Source of the DNA: Theristus sp. LFF4_11
Taxonomy: Eukaryota > Nematoda > Chromadorea > Monhysterida > Xyalidae
Assembly (NCBI GenBank): GCA_030248135.1
Contig: JASANC010005309.1
Location: 62,001-126,000, forward strand
Length of the DNA: 64,000 nt
Reading direction: 5' to 3'
Shown here: in pieces, positions 37,901 through 53,894 of the stretch
How the letters are laid out: the number at the start of each line of letters is the position of its first letter
How positions within the stretch are numbered: position 1 is the stretch's first letter
Notes under the pieces: generated by a model
The model's input: only the letters and a program-made list of their open reading frames with translations
Database searches by the model: none
Told to the model about the DNA's origin: nothing
Translations under genes and position numbers: made by a program

Positions 37901-40900
37901 TAATAACTACATGACAATTTGAATTGCTCATATTTTACACAGACCCCAGCAAAAACAACTTATTCATTGTACCTCTTTCTGCAAGATGATGTTCAATGCA
38001 CGGTCAGACTCTTTTTCAACTCGCGATCTTTCTGCTTCTGAAATAACATCATCCGCTCGAGCACGTATGGCAAGTCCCGCTCGAGTTCGAAGCGTGTCGT
38101 TTTCTTCCATTATTTCGTGCATTTCAATTTCTAACTGGCTGCATTTTATGGTCAGCTGGCTGATTTGTCTGAAATCAAGAAGTGTTTCGCGCTATTGAAA
38201 CAAATGATTGGAAGCAACGGCCTAAATTTTTTTACTTGTCGCGAAATTCCTGCTGGATTTTTAGTCGTGAAATTTCTTGTACAGCGTCTGCAAGTCCGAA
38301 GTCTCCCTGAAAAGAAGGTGTTATGTTTATTTGTAATAACAATTTCGTTTAAGTGTAAATCATGTTTGCAACTAACTGTTTCATACTGCTTGATTCTAGC
38401 GACCATGTCAGCAAGCTGCTTATCACGGTTTGCGGCTGCATTTTCTGCTTCATTCGTTCGTTCAGATGCTAACTCCATTTTCTTTTTTGAATCCCTCAGT
38501 TGCTTCTCCATGTGTGCTAATTGATTACGCATTTGTGCGACGGCGTCGTCTATGAATTGTTTTCGAATTGGCAATTTTGTGATTCAATAAAAGAAAAACA
38601 TGATGTTCAATGTTATTTAATGATACCTCCATGTATTTGCCGTCGCAGCTGTTCAATTTGTTCAGTCGTCCTATTCATATCTTCAGTGGCACTTTCTAGC
38701 TGCTGTTTTAAAGTGCTAATTTGCTTGTCACGATCTTTCACTGCCTGAAACAAAAACGTTCAGAAAGACAAACACCTTGTTTTACATAAAGTTAAGTATA
38801 CCTTCGTTAATGCAGCGACACTCGCTCGATCACTATCAATACTGAACTCAACGACTTGCTGTTGGAGTTTTTCAATCGTTTGTTTTGCTTTTGCTAGCTC
38901 CTCGTCTTTTGTCATCAGACGTTTCTGAATGTACGAGGGTAAGTCAAAAGGCTATTTACTAGCAATCCACCAAAATATGTGATAACTACGATATCCAACC
39001 TTCCACGTTTCAATTTTTTTATCCACCTCGTCAACCAGCTCCTCGTACGCGGACTTTTGTTCGGCAACTGGTGCTTCTAGTTTTTCTTGAAGCTCACGAT
39101 TTTCTTTTTCCAGAGTTTCAATGGTGTCGTCAGCCGCTCGGAGTGCCTCCTGACAAATCAATAGTATGTTATGTTGAACATAGGAAAAAAGAATGCGGTG
39201 CAGTAAAAACGCTCCAACGATAAATATTGTTTGTAATGCAGCCTCATGCGTATTATTGCGTACTAATATATAAATCCAAACCTTCAACGTCACATAACGG
39301 TCGGTCGTCTTCTCCATTTGTTGTGTTGCCTCAGTTATATTCTCCTTCAGTTGTTCAACCTCGGCTTGTAAATGTTCGTTGTGCTCGGTTAAAGTCTGTA
39401 TTTTTTGTTTAACAGATACAACACATGCGAAGCATTTGTGGACAATCAATCAAAGTGCTCAAGCTGAAACTCGAATCACCACAGTATTGGATACATACAT
39501 ACATATATCTGATAGTTGCAAGACATGAAAGAAAGAAAACAAAATCCCACCTGCACTTCGTCCACCATCCGTACCAGTTCCTCAGAACGTTCCCGAACTT
39601 TGCGCTGAAGCTGATCGTTTTCAGTGCGCCGTCCTGCTTGCGATTCTTGTTGGACATTAACACGGCGCTTTAAGTCTGTCACTTGATCTTCGAGGGAGAA
39701 ACACTAAATATGTTTTTAACAGCCTGTTTTTTTCTGTTGCAACAAATTCTGAACTAGACCACAAAAACAAACTGAACAAACGACTAAGAAAAACTCACTC
39801 GATTCTTTGTGTCCTTTAATTGACGTTCCATGTCGCTCATTTGTGACATGAGCTGAAATTGAGCCAAGTGTAGAGTTGAAACCCGTCTTGCTTTCTGATG
39901 GAATTTTAGAAGTTCTTTGAAACAACGTACTTTTTCTGACTTTTCTCGCTCATCAGCCAGCTCACGGTCTCGTTCTCGATTTTGCAGCTTCAGATCGTCG
40001 TTCTCGGTTTGTAAGGATTCAACTTGATCACGAAGCATTTTGTATTCTTGGCCGCCGTAGTCGGCCGACGTGCCACCCTTAGTGGAGAGTTCGAGGATTT
40101 GATTCTGAATAAAAAAGACGTTTTTAGCTTTCTTGAGGTCAAGTTTGTGTTTCACGACTTCAATAAAAACGCTACACCTGAAGTTCGCTGATTTTCAACG
40201 CCGACTTTTCGCGCTCTGTTTCAAGTTGATCTTCCAGATCGCCAGTCGTCGTGCCCTGCTCTTTCAATTCGTCGAGCGCCTCTTGCGCTTGCTCGCTGCG
40301 GAACTAAAGCCATAAGTCAGCATAATAACATAGACAACCAATCAGTGATTAAGTACAATAGGATGGAGCTTATTTCTAGTAGTTTATGTGACCAACTTCA
40401 TAGACTCAAAACTGCTCAGCAGAGCCAATAGAGCATGATTGGAAACTTTGAACTTGATAAACAAATGAGATTTGCGCAGTATTGCCTTTTGCTGTTCCCG
40501 AACCACAGAATGGCTCTCAGTCTCAAGAACAGTTTTTCTGCACCAACCTGCATGAGTGAGCGCGCCGCTCTGAACACCAAACGAAGCCGTTCAACGTCTT
40601 CTTCGCCGTTGATGCTCAACTGAAAAAAAACCGGAGATAAGCACGTGTTTCACACACTATAGATGACGTCCATTTGATAAAAATTTGATTTAATAAAATG
40701 ACAGGTTTGTAAAAACCACGATTTTGGTTTCTTTTGCGGTGATTTAAAAAGCATTGAAAAAAGCTTTAATGCAGTGATTGATTGTGCCAAAATGATTTTC
40801 ATACCGAATCTTTTTTGTCTTTAACAACATAAAAACAAAAGAGAAACCAACATCCATCAACTGCGGTTGCCATTCATCTGCCAGTTTCTCGTATTCCTCG

Positions 40901-40968
40901 TCAACTTCCTCGCCACTTTCGAGCCATTCCGTCACCTGTCGCAATCGTTCGACGTTTAATGGCGGCAT
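24457..40968 (-). CDS. CEP290: CEP290, centrosomal/ciliary transition-zone protein
   Basis: CEP290 is a very long coiled-coil protein of the ciliary transition zone and centriolar satellites that links membrane and microtubules and gates ciliary traffic; loss causes ciliopathies in humans. Forty-nine exons join in phase into about 2,390 residues (human 2,479). The ATG at 40966-40968 gives MPPLNVERLRQ, comparable to the human MPPNINWKEIM start, and the stop is at 24457-24459. Diagnostic stretches include MRELNERQRAEH (35205-35374), LHELISTLKSTEA and EWHARMEQLRLSELKLQR (33677-33871), GRNDELRMELK (37160-37528) and NLPIPEQLELSL (33148-33282). Almost every exon is heptad-rich with few prolines, apart from a Ser/Pro/Thr-rich insert in 31247-31577. 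The gene is tandem with PSME4 and divergent from PSMC1, separated from the latter by a Helitron candidate. Confidence 0.95.
25125..25240. mobile_element. CACGTG/CCAAT MITE family, locus 2
   Basis: Carries AACTGACTAGCTGATTGGTTG and a CACGTG core, then a GCATTGCTGTGAGGCGGA segment resembling the right half of other members. It lies in the CEP290 intron between exons 25258-25464 and 24927-25093 and slightly past it. Confidence 0.6.
26960..27255. mobile_element. CACGTG/CCAAT MITE family, locus 3 (degraded)
   Basis: Contains the family's CTCCGCCTCCA(C/A) internal segment, GCATGTGCACGGAAT and a right end reading AATCGGCTAGTTG, with a CACGTG-like piece on the left. It is longer than other members, so more than one insertion or a degraded copy may be present. 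It lies in the CEP290 intron upstream of exon 26777-26936. Confidence 0.5.
28129..30633. mobile_element. Outer member of a nested transposon pair (8-bp TSD)
   Basis: Begins TATAGATGGTAT and ends ATACCATCTATA, flanked by the exact 8-bp duplication GCAGATAC (28121-28128 and 30634-30641). Removing the inner insertion (29098-30338) and one copy of its target duplication leaves an element of about 1,256 bp. Subterminal sequence is full of ATTCATTCGTC/ATTATTCAAAT motifs in both orientations. No transposase is recognised; short frames inside have no similarity I know. It is in an intron of CEP290 and is intact at both ends. The 8-bp duplication suggests hAT-like or P-like transposition. Confidence 0.95.
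29098..30338. mobile_element. Inner transposon inserted into a sister copy
   Basis: The same TATAGATGGTAT / ATACCATCTATA ends as the outer element, 1,241 bp, flanked by the exact 8-bp duplication CCTTCCTG (29090-29097 and 30339-30346). The interrupted target in the outer copy matches the uninterrupted sequence at the equivalent position of the inner copy (around 30050-30060), which confirms the order of events. The two copies are highly similar along their length in the same orientation, so the second jump came from a close relative. Confidence 0.95.
34620..34780. mobile_element. CACGTG/CCAAT MITE family, locus 4
   Basis: Left end ATATGCAATTGGCTGATTGG followed by GGTGAACACGTGATGCGTGC. The middle contains ACTCCTCCCGC, and the right end reads CAATTGCCTCATTGCATAT, which restores the inverted end. 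It is an intact-looking member of about 130-150 bp in the CEP290 intron between exons 34821-34979 and 34454-34586. Confidence 0.75.
35205..40968 (-). CDS. CEP290: CEP290 exon map, N-terminal part
   Basis: Exons in gene order (±1-2 bases): 40852-40968, 40548-40619, 40178-40303, 39931-40104, 39799-39852, 39551-39703, 39282-39395, 39000-39149, 38802-38924, 38627-38744, 38377-38549, 38236-38306, 37973-38168, 37799-37872, 37611-37731, 37160-37528, 36956-37090, 36634-36852, 36426-36575, 35917-35997, 35667-35840, 35448-35592 and 35205-35374. Most exons are a whole number of codons and phases agree throughout. The intron 35998-36425 carries one copy of a dispersed repeat (about 36085-36190). Confidence 0.85.
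36085..36190. repeat. Dispersed repeat, three loci in the window (locus 2)
   Basis: Starts TATTATCTTTTATTTTGG and contains TATGACGCGGCAATTCAAAA, matching 16104-16205 and, inverted, 60545-60655. It lies in a CEP290 intron. Confidence 0.65.
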
Positions 40969-41049
40969 TTCGTTTTTCTTGATTTCAATTCGCCATTTTT
41001 TGCACTTTCGTTGTTTTATTTAGAAGGTGTTGAAGGAAAGGCTTGAAAA

Positions 41050-43374
41050 TCTATAATACTAAGATAGTAACTGTGTATGTAAGTAAGTCAGGTCCGTTCC
41101 GCTACGTTGATTGGCTATTAAAATTTTCAAGTTTGAGCCAATTTTGCTATTTATGTCATTTAAGTCATCATCAGCTGAATACTAATACTCCATTTTCTAA
41201 TGACAATGCAAAGTTCAAATTGTCATTCCACATGACTTTAGTCATCATGATGCCTTCTGCGCAAGAGCGGCAACCAACAAGCTAGACAATCGTAAGAATT
41301 GCAAGGACTCCATTGTAGGCGATGGAGTTTTTTTTCACAAAAAACGAGTTTTTAAAACAATCGCTTGCAAGTTAATCGCTCTTTTCACAAGGTAGACTTT
41401 ATAAAGTCGGTGTTTACAACGAGTATTTAGAAAATCGTTGCTTTTTCCTTTATTTGTTTTTTTATCATAGAAAATGCGTCACTTAGGATAGAAAAGCTAC
41501 ATAACAAAACAAAAGCGACCGTTTTACACAATGGGTACTCAGAAACGTGTTGCTTTTTTGCATTTGATCAAAAAGAACTGGCTTAGGTTTGGGTAAGCGG
41601 GGAAAAGAAGTAAACAATCGAGACAAAAGCGGGAGCTTTGCTACGGTATTCAAGTAAAATGTGTTGCTTTTTTGCATTTGATCAAAAAGAACTGGCTTAG
41701 GTTAGGGTAAGCGGGGAAAAGAAGTAAACAATCGAAACAAAAGCGGGAGCTTTGCTACGGTATTCAGTAAAATGTAGAAAATCGTTGCTTTCTCCATCAT
41801 TTTTTTATTATAGAAAATGCGTCACTTAGGATAGAAAAGCTACATAACAAAACAAAAGCGACCGTTTTACACAATGGGTACTCAGAAACGTGTTGCTTTT
41901 TGTTGCACTCGATCAAAAAGAACTGGCTTAGGTTAGGGTAAGCGGGGAAAAGAAGTAAACATTCAAAACAAAAGCGGGAGCTTTGCTACGGGTATTCAGT
42001 AAAATGTTGCTGTTTTGTCATTTTCATTCTATCAAAAATCCTTGGCTAAGGTTGGGGTTAACGGTAAGAGTAGTAAACATACCATACAAAAGTGGCCGTT
42101 TTGCAGCGAATATTCAGAAAACTTTTGCGTTTTTCGTCATTTAAACTTTAAAAGGCTTGGCTTAGGTGAACTTTGCTACGGGTATTCAGTAAAATGTTGC
42201 TGTTTTGTCATTTCCATTCTATCAAAAATCCTTGGCTAAGGGTAGGGTTAAAGGTAAGAGTAGTAAACATACCACACAAAAGTGGCCGTTTTGCAGCGAA
42301 TATTCAGAAAAGTTTTGCATTTTTTGTCATTTAAACTTTAAAAGGCTTGGCTTAAGTTACAGTAAGCGGGAAAAAGAAGCAACTTATCAAGACGAAAATT
42401 GGTGTTTTGCAACAATTGTTCAGAAGTGTTGCCTTTTTGACATTTACACTCTAAAAGGCCTGGCTTAGGTTAGGGTAAGCGGGTAAAAAACCATTACCAA
42501 GTCAAAAGCGGGCGCTTTCCAATGGGTATTTAGAAAAGTGTTGCCTATTCAGAAATGACAGCTGACTGAAGCAGATTGCTTTTCTAAAACCTGTATCTTA
42601 AACTGAAACAAAAACTTAAACCGGTATCAGTTAATTGTTGCTGCTAATCAAACGACATTGTTTTTTGAACAGGAATGGTGATTAAACAACATGTGACGAC
42701 ATTGAAAAGCTAACCAAACAAGATTTATTTTTGAAACTTTGAGCGGGAATGGCTGTTAATTGTTGCTGATCAAAGGAGATTGTTTTTTTTTATACTTTAA
42801 ACGGGAAGGACAGTGGAATGCAACTGATTAGCAAAGAATGAACGGACAAATAAGCGACATTGAAAAACTAATAAATGCGAGAATTGATTTTGATACTTTA
42901 ATAGGGAATGGCAGTTGTTTGTTGCTGATTAAAAAAAGATTGTTTTTCATATTTTGAATGACAGTGCAGTTATGATTGTTAGATATCTGTTATTTCTTAT
43001 GTGTCGCTTTGATTGATGCTGAAACAGCGAAAACCAAACCACACAGTAATCAGTGTTATGGTGAGTAAATCAGGTTACGATTGAATCGACAGCAATAAAA
43101 TCAGCAAAAGCATGTTGCTTGACAAAAAACACGGCTTAAACAACAAAAAATGCTGTGATTTTCAAAAAAGTAGAAGCATCGACGGATACGATTGCTTTAA
43201 AAGTGAGCGATCATTTCAATGGTAAATCAACAACAGTCGGTTAAAGCAGCTCAAAATCAAAATGCAATGCATTTTGAGTCCGCGTCGTGGGCAAGGTCAA
43301 AAGGGAAAACCAACTCAAAAATAATAGTTGTATTTATCAGCTAACCGTGCCGTAGGCACGGGTCAATTTGCTAG
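41050..43374. mobile_element. Non-autonomous Helitron candidate with internal repeats
   Basis: The 5' end reads TCTATAATACTAAGATAGTAA and follows an A. The 3' end has a hairpin, CCGTGCC-GTA-GGCACGG (43345-43361), exactly 10 bases before a terminal CTAG that is followed by T. A TC start, CTRR end, 3' hairpin and A/T insertion site with no target duplication are the Helitron hallmarks. Inside, from about 41400 to 42540, there are about eight degenerate direct repeats of 110-170 bp carrying GGCTTAGGTTAGGGTAAGCGG. No Rep/helicase frame is present, so the element depends on a relative elsewhere. It fills the divergent CEP290-PSMC1 intergenic space. Confidence 0.85.
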
Positions 43375-43433
43375 TATTTTACAACGAGGATACGAGTAAC
43401 AGTTACGTAGTGATCATCTGACCAGCCAACTGG

Positions 43434-43684
43434 GTTTTTTTTTTTTGTTGTTGTGGCGGCAACGGCGGGGTGTGGTTGGTGGGGGGGCGGGGGTTTGGGG
43501 GGGGGGGGGGGGGGGGTCTCTCTCGCGCGGGGCGGAAAAAAAAAAAAATTAAACCCTTTCTCTTTTCTCTTTTTTTTTTTTTTTGTATTAAAAATTGAAA
43601 TTTTGTTTTTTTAATTTTATTGGGGGGTGGGGAGGAGGGAAAAAAAAAAAAAAAAAAAAAAAAGGGAGGGGGGGGGGGGGGGAA
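43434..43684. repeat. Homopolymer-rich block, probable assembly or sequencing fault
   Basis: Consecutive long runs of T, G, A, T, A and G (up to about 24 A at 43641-43664 and about 22 G at 43489-43516) are interleaved with GC-rich scraps. Nothing elsewhere in the window looks like this. It abuts the first exon of PSMC1 and replaces the place where its start codon should be. A real low-complexity insertion is possible, but an unresolved low-quality read end is more likely. Confidence 0.7.
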
Positions 43685-43689
43685 AACGC

Positions 43690-48613
<4,924 letters not shown>

Positions 48614-50726
48614 TTGGTTTTTCGAAATCAGCATTTCGTTTCATTGATTGTGTTGCTTGTGATATGAACGGTTTTGTGACGTTTTTTTAGTCCGGTGTTG
48701 CTTTCTTCTTTTCGTTTTATGGCGCTGATTGGCTGAATGCATGCGTGCGACGCGTTGATTGGTCATAATATCCTAAGCCAGTCAGCGTGCAGCTTGAAAA
48801 GTTGAAAGTTCTATCAAACTTCGAAGTCACGTGCAAAACGGTTGTTTTTTTTTGTTTCTATTATTATGTGCTGTTTTTACATTTTGTTAAAAACGAACTG
48901 GAACTGTCAACTTGACTGGAATAAAAAATGTTTTCAAATCAGTTTGCAAGTCACCAGTTGAATCGTAAATCGTGTTGATACACAAAGTATCCGGTCACGG
49001 CCAGGACAATCTTGGTTACGTCAAAAAAACTGTCTTTGCGCAGCACTAATTATTGTGCCGTATTCTAAAAGTTACGCCAATTTGTAACCATGGTAACTCG
49101 ATGCAGGTAAAACGGTTGTTTGTGGAGAAATCCAATCTTGTTTTGAAAACATATTCTGCTTTCGCGTAAGCTTGAAAGGTTTTTGGTTCGTCGGTTCTTG
49201 TTTGTTGTTATCCGCCTGTCCAAGCAGTTTGCGATTATCACGTAATGTGGAAAAAGAAAACACGGTTTTGAATTTTGGGACACTGTTGATTGGTAAACTG
49301 AAATAGAAAATGACGGTTTCCAGACCTGCACTTTTGTTTTCCTAAATTGCCATTCAGCACAGCGGTGCTTTATGACGTTTTTCTTCTTGCACATCTGCTT
49401 TGATTTTCTTGTTATGTGGGTCTCTGCAATATGGTTTACTCGATTTCATAATCTTTTACCAATTGCAAGATATGATTCATGTATTTTATCATCACTCAAG
49501 AACGAACAGATGTTTATTCATAAATTTTATGTCTGCGTATCAGCGGCATAATGCGGATAACAAGAAAAATGTTTTTTCACCAGATAAGACGAGAACTGAC
49601 ACAACATCGTTGTTCTATGCATGTTGTGTTTCATTTATGCAAGTATGTGTCGGTCTGAGTTTTTTTCACCGAAATATCCAAATTTTCCAAACCGAGATTT
49701 GAACAATATGTCAGTGCTACATCGCGTGAACACGTGCATTCGACACAATGTGGACTAGGCCTGCCGTAGTCTGTATTTGCTTGAAAATGTATTGAATTTG
49801 CCAGCACTGCTCGGTTTTATTTATTTTCGAACAAAACTGCGTACAGAGCTTTGGTGAGTTTTAGCGCCTGACTGACACTAACCTGCACATTTATAATTCT
49901 TGTGCGCCAATATTTTTTCATTTTTTTTCATTTTGCCTCTGATTTCGTGCATACTGTTTTCAGGGTGCGATTCTGATTTACTGAATTTTTCACAGTTTTT
50001 ACACATCTTCATATGCAACGTGCTGATTGGTTGGATTTGGATATTTTATAGAGTGGTGTGTACACGATGGAATTTGTGATGCAGCCAATCCAATTTGAAC
50101 TTGAGGGATATTCATGAAGCAGTGTTTAGTGACCGCGCAGCTATGTTTTAACACAGCTACCCGTCACTAAATACTGCTTCATGAATGCGCTTTTAGTCGA
50201 TAGCTTTTCTGGGTTTCGTTAATTGTTTTCCCCACCATTCGTGATTCAGTGCGCGAGCAGGCGTTTTTGTTCACGTTTGCAATTTCTCGCTTAAAACGGT
50301 TTTACCGCAACGTACACAGCACAGTAATGATGCTTTGCACGCGATGTAAGATTCATTAAAAACGAAATTTATTGCTATCCGTTTTCCCGCATTTACGGAA
50401 TGTCTCAGAGCGTCTGTTAATGTGCAGATGTGTAACGAAAAAAGCCACTTTGATGTGTTATGCAAGCGAGTGTGCTGAAAAAAACTGGTTCCGCCTGTTA
50501 CAATCACAATTTTCGTTTCTCAAAGTATATTTCGCACCAGAAGTTCTACGTTTCCTACTCACCTGTCGTTTCAAGGAAAGGCAGACATAAAAACTTCTGC
50601 AACAAACTGCTGCGTTGAAAAATAAAAACGTTTGAAAACTTCAGGCAGCTACGCAACGAAATCTGCTGCACACGAAAAACAACGGAAACAAAGACCAAAT
50701 CTGAGTAATATAAAACCGTTAACAGC
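48614..50726. other. Intergenic region between PSMC1 and the LAPTM-like gene
   Basis: No coding exon with homology or plausible splice context is seen on either strand. The only structured items are isolated CTGATTGG fragments (near 48735 and 50030) and the palindromic MITE at 50104-50193. The 3' end of PSMC1 and the promoter of the downstream gene must lie here. No clear polyadenylation or TATA signal was singled out. Confidence 0.6.
50104..50193. mobile_element. Palindromic MITE, copy 2
   Basis: Same hairpin as 6546-6634 (ATTCATGAAGCAGTGTTTAGTGAC arms around a short AGCTATGTTTTAACACAGCT centre), with a few substitutions in one arm. The flanking target duplication is no longer exact. Confidence 0.8.
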
Positions 50727-53240
50727 ATGCATCAACAACAACAACAACCGAATTCGGCCGAATCGGCGCAAAACCGCCAACAGGTCGTCATTATGGCTCC
50801 GATTGGGCCGCCGTCCACGTTTGACCACGATCACCCGAAATACCGCTGCTGTTGCGGCTGTCACTACACCACTGGACTGTTGATTGTCGCCTGGCTTACG
50901 GTTGGTCGGTAGTGCACAACGTGCGGTGAACCGTGGCACACTTGCTGCCATGCGGTGTGACGTTGCTGACTGAGATGGAAGGCAGTGTTGGCACCGCATG
51001 ACCGCAACTGCACCACGGTTGCCCACATTGTCGCATTGGTCTGTAGTCTTACGGTCGCGCTGCGAATCATGGGCAGTTTGGCTCAGATTGGTCCAACAAG
51101 TGCGATGCGACCACTTCGCACGGCATGCGGTGTGTTGAACAGTTTTGACTGTTGTTGATTGTGTAAGACAGTTTCAAAGGTAATGTTGACGTTGAATTGG
51201 ATGTTTTTTTTCACAGATGCAGCAGTTGTTGTGGCTTGGGTTTCGGCTAATTTGGCTTGAAGTTCATGCATAATGCTTGTAGGAATTTGATTAATATATA
51301 GATAAATTGGTTGATTTTTTTTTTGCAGCGCAGTCAAACAATTCGTGTGATTGAGAAATTTTGGTGTATCATGCAGTTTGAAAACGAGGGGCTCCAAAAA
51401 GAGGTTCGGACACTAAACAAAGTTCGGATAGCCACTACCACAAGACTACACAAGAACCATGTCCTAGTCTTTCACTCTCTCAGATCATCTGCTGCGGCAT
51501 CGACGTTTGCTACAGTTTTCTGTGCGCCATATTCGCTCGACACACGTTTGCGTACATGGGAATGGAAGGTGATTTTTTTTACTTTTCACTGTTTTTGCTG
51601 CGTTGTTTTTTTCCATATTTCACAAAATTATACAGACGTTCGAAAAAAGAGAGAAACGGCCGTATCTGTTGTTGTTGTTTATTCAGGCCTCTCGATCTTG
51701 ATTCACGTGGCTTACATGACAACCGCGGTGTTTGCGGTCAAAGGTAAGCATCAAGAGCTTGATAAAGCCTAGGTCTACAGACCGCACACAGGGTCTGTTT
51801 TGAATGTGGCACCGTCACCAAGCAAGCACACAGGCTCGCACCTGTACTCTGCTATATTACATTGTGTCGTTTGTCAGCTGGTCTGTTTGTGGTTTTCGGT
51901 ATTAACAACACTGTGCAGCATAAATTTTTCTATTTTTGAAAAGAGATCCAGGACTCATCGGCGAACGCTTCGAAACCATTGAAACCGGCATCTGTTTCTG
52001 AAAATCAAAGCATAATCCCGCGGCCAAAAAGCGACTCATATAAAAACTTGACGTGCATTTTTTTACTTCCGTAGTAAACCACTAAACAAAGACTGACACC
52101 AACTGTATTTTCCAACATGTGTGCAAGGCGTATTGACTCGCTTCAATAAAAAAACACAAAATTTTTGCGCCGAAAACGGACAAATTCCGCGGACAGCAAC
52201 AACAAAACGTCAGGTGTCAACGACGAGCGCGACCGGCTGCTGGTGCCGTTCCTGGTCGCCCTCTGGGTGTCGCTCGTGCTGTTCGCCCTTTGGATCGGGG
52301 CGTCCTGCATTCTGATGATCGTTTGGATCGCGACCGTCGCCAGTGCCCGCCACAAGGACGCCGACGATCACGTGGTACTCGTCCTCGGCGTCGCCGCGCT
52401 CGTCATGATTGTAGCGTCCGTGTCAGGATTCGCTTTGCAGGTAGGCAGAGGTGCTGGTCCAAGAGGGGCACATCACCCCTCTTATGCTGGCCAAACCGAA
52501 ATGCAAAAACCAAACCGAAAACAATTTTGCAACTTGGTTGATTGGGGACTGGTCAGTTTTTCTAATGGAGGGTTGTTGGTGTGATTAGGGATGGTAAAAA
52601 TCGAGTTTTTTATGTTGCCAGAAAAAACCGGTTTAATTTCCGGTTTAAAGCCGTTTTATTTCCCAATTTTCCCAGTACTCAGTTTCCAGAACTTGGCTCT
52701 CGCAATCAGAAATACAGTTGAAATTCGTGTTTTTAAGTGGAGTTTAGAAGTTTAAGATCAAGTTCTTCTCGGTGTTGGCTGCGTCCATGTGTTACTGAAC
52801 TGCTTTCGTTCAAGCAACTGCAAATTCCACAAAAAAATCGTTTCATCGTTTTTTTCAACTATACGCCAGTTCACAAATTTAAAAAAAGTGATGGTGAAAA
52901 TGTATCCGTTTTTTAATGCCAAAACACAACTCATCAAAAAACGCTCAACAACGCTCCACACACTCACACTCACACACAGCTCTGGTTCGTGAAGATCTGC
53001 AACGGCTGCAAGCAATATCTCGTCGACAAGAAATACCACCAACGGTCGGCGATCAAATACGAACAGACGAACGGCGTCAACGTGACATCGTCGGGCGTCG
53101 GCATTGGCGACTCGTTCACGCCAACTGACACCAATGACATGGCAAATGGCAGCACTGTGCCGCCGCCACAGGCGTACACGATGGCGATGCGTGAGGCCGG
53201 CTATGGCGACCACGATCAGCCGCCGCCGTATAAATATTGA
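50727..53240 (+). CDS. LAPTM-like four-pass membrane protein with PY motif
   Basis: Five exons (50727-50900, 51484-51568, 51687-51743, 52214-52440, 52980-53240) sum to exactly 268 codons including the stop. The protein opens with a Gln-rich cytosolic leader and a Cys cluster CCCGCHYTTG just before the first hydrophobic helix, followed by three more helices (for example VPFLVALWVSLVLFALWIG and VVLVLGVAALVMIVASVSG), then a polar tail with NGCKQYL and a C-terminal PPPYKY. A Cys cluster before helix 1, four helices and a terminal PPxY are the layout of LAPTM4/5-type endolysosomal proteins, whose PY motif recruits Nedd4-family ubiquitin ligases. Residue identity is low, so the family call is from architecture. 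A missed small exon between 50901 and 51483 is possible. It lies upstream of TSC2 in the same orientation. Confidence 0.75.
52586..52690. repeat. Lone hAT-type terminal sequence
   Basis: Starts TAGGGATGGTAAAAATCGAG, closely resembling the ends of the hAT element at 53895 (TAGGGATGGATCC) and of the 734-bp element at 21438. No matching right end was found, so it is either a solo end or chance. It lies in an intron of the LAPTM-like gene. Confidence 0.4.
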
Positions 53241-53377
53241 TTGATTTGGTCGCGGCTGTTTCTGTGTGTGTTCTCTTCGATTGTTGCCGTGTTCTGACCG
53301 TTTGACCCGGAGCTCAGTTGATAATGGAGAGTTCAAATGGCATTTCTCGAATGTTATAGATGGGGTTATTGTTCCAA

Positions 53378-53512
53378 TAACATATCCAACTAGCTGATTG
53401 GTTGGTGGTCACGTGATGCTGGATTCTAGGCAAACCAAACTCCGCCTCTGTGGCAATTCATGCACGGAATGCATGCATAAGCCAATCAGCAAGTTGAATA
53501 TGTTATGGAGTT
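53378..53512. mobile_element. CACGTG/CCAAT MITE family, most complete member
   Basis: The terminal inverted repeats are readable: ATAACATATCCAACTAGCTG at the left and CAGCAAGTTGAATATGTTAT at the right. Inside the left end lie GATTGGTTGG (reverse CCAAT box) and GGTCACGTGATGC. The middle carries AACTCCGCCTCTGTGGCAA. At ~130 bp with no coding capacity this is a typical MITE. It lies just downstream of the LAPTM-like gene. Confidence 0.85.
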
Positions 53513-53894
53513 TTTTTTTTGGCGCGGTTGTGTTATTCCATTCCAGGGGAATTCAGAGAACTCTAAGCAACAAGGTTGCATCATTACCCTAAGGGTTTCG
53601 CAAGCATCTACTGGAGAAATAGTTCTTGAATTCACTATTAAACGGTGATTTGTTCCGTCCGGGTCAAACGGTTCAATACCAATTGTTGTTGCATGGATTG
53701 CTGTTCTGGGTTGTTTGGTACAGGAACTCGCGAAACTGAATGATGCTTCATTTACGTTGAAGCGTATGTGTCATCACGGGCTGTGCTAACTCTGTTGTGG
53801 ATTCTGCTTCTACCTTATACACCACAAGTTTTTCGTGTTGCATTCTCGCACGCTGATTGGCTGCATCGCTTGCTCGTGGTCTGTCTGTCCCCAA

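Noticed and set aside
41470..42540. Telomere or subtelomere because of TTAGGTTAGGG motifs
   Set aside because: The motif occurs once per 110-170 bp unit, not in tandem, and the block is bounded by Helitron ends.
51311..51772. 153-residue plus-strand frame as a single exon of the LAPTM-like gene
   Set aside because: The hydrophobic segments belong to two small exons (51484-51568 and 51687-51743) in other frames with clear splice sites; the long frame is polar and unlike the family.
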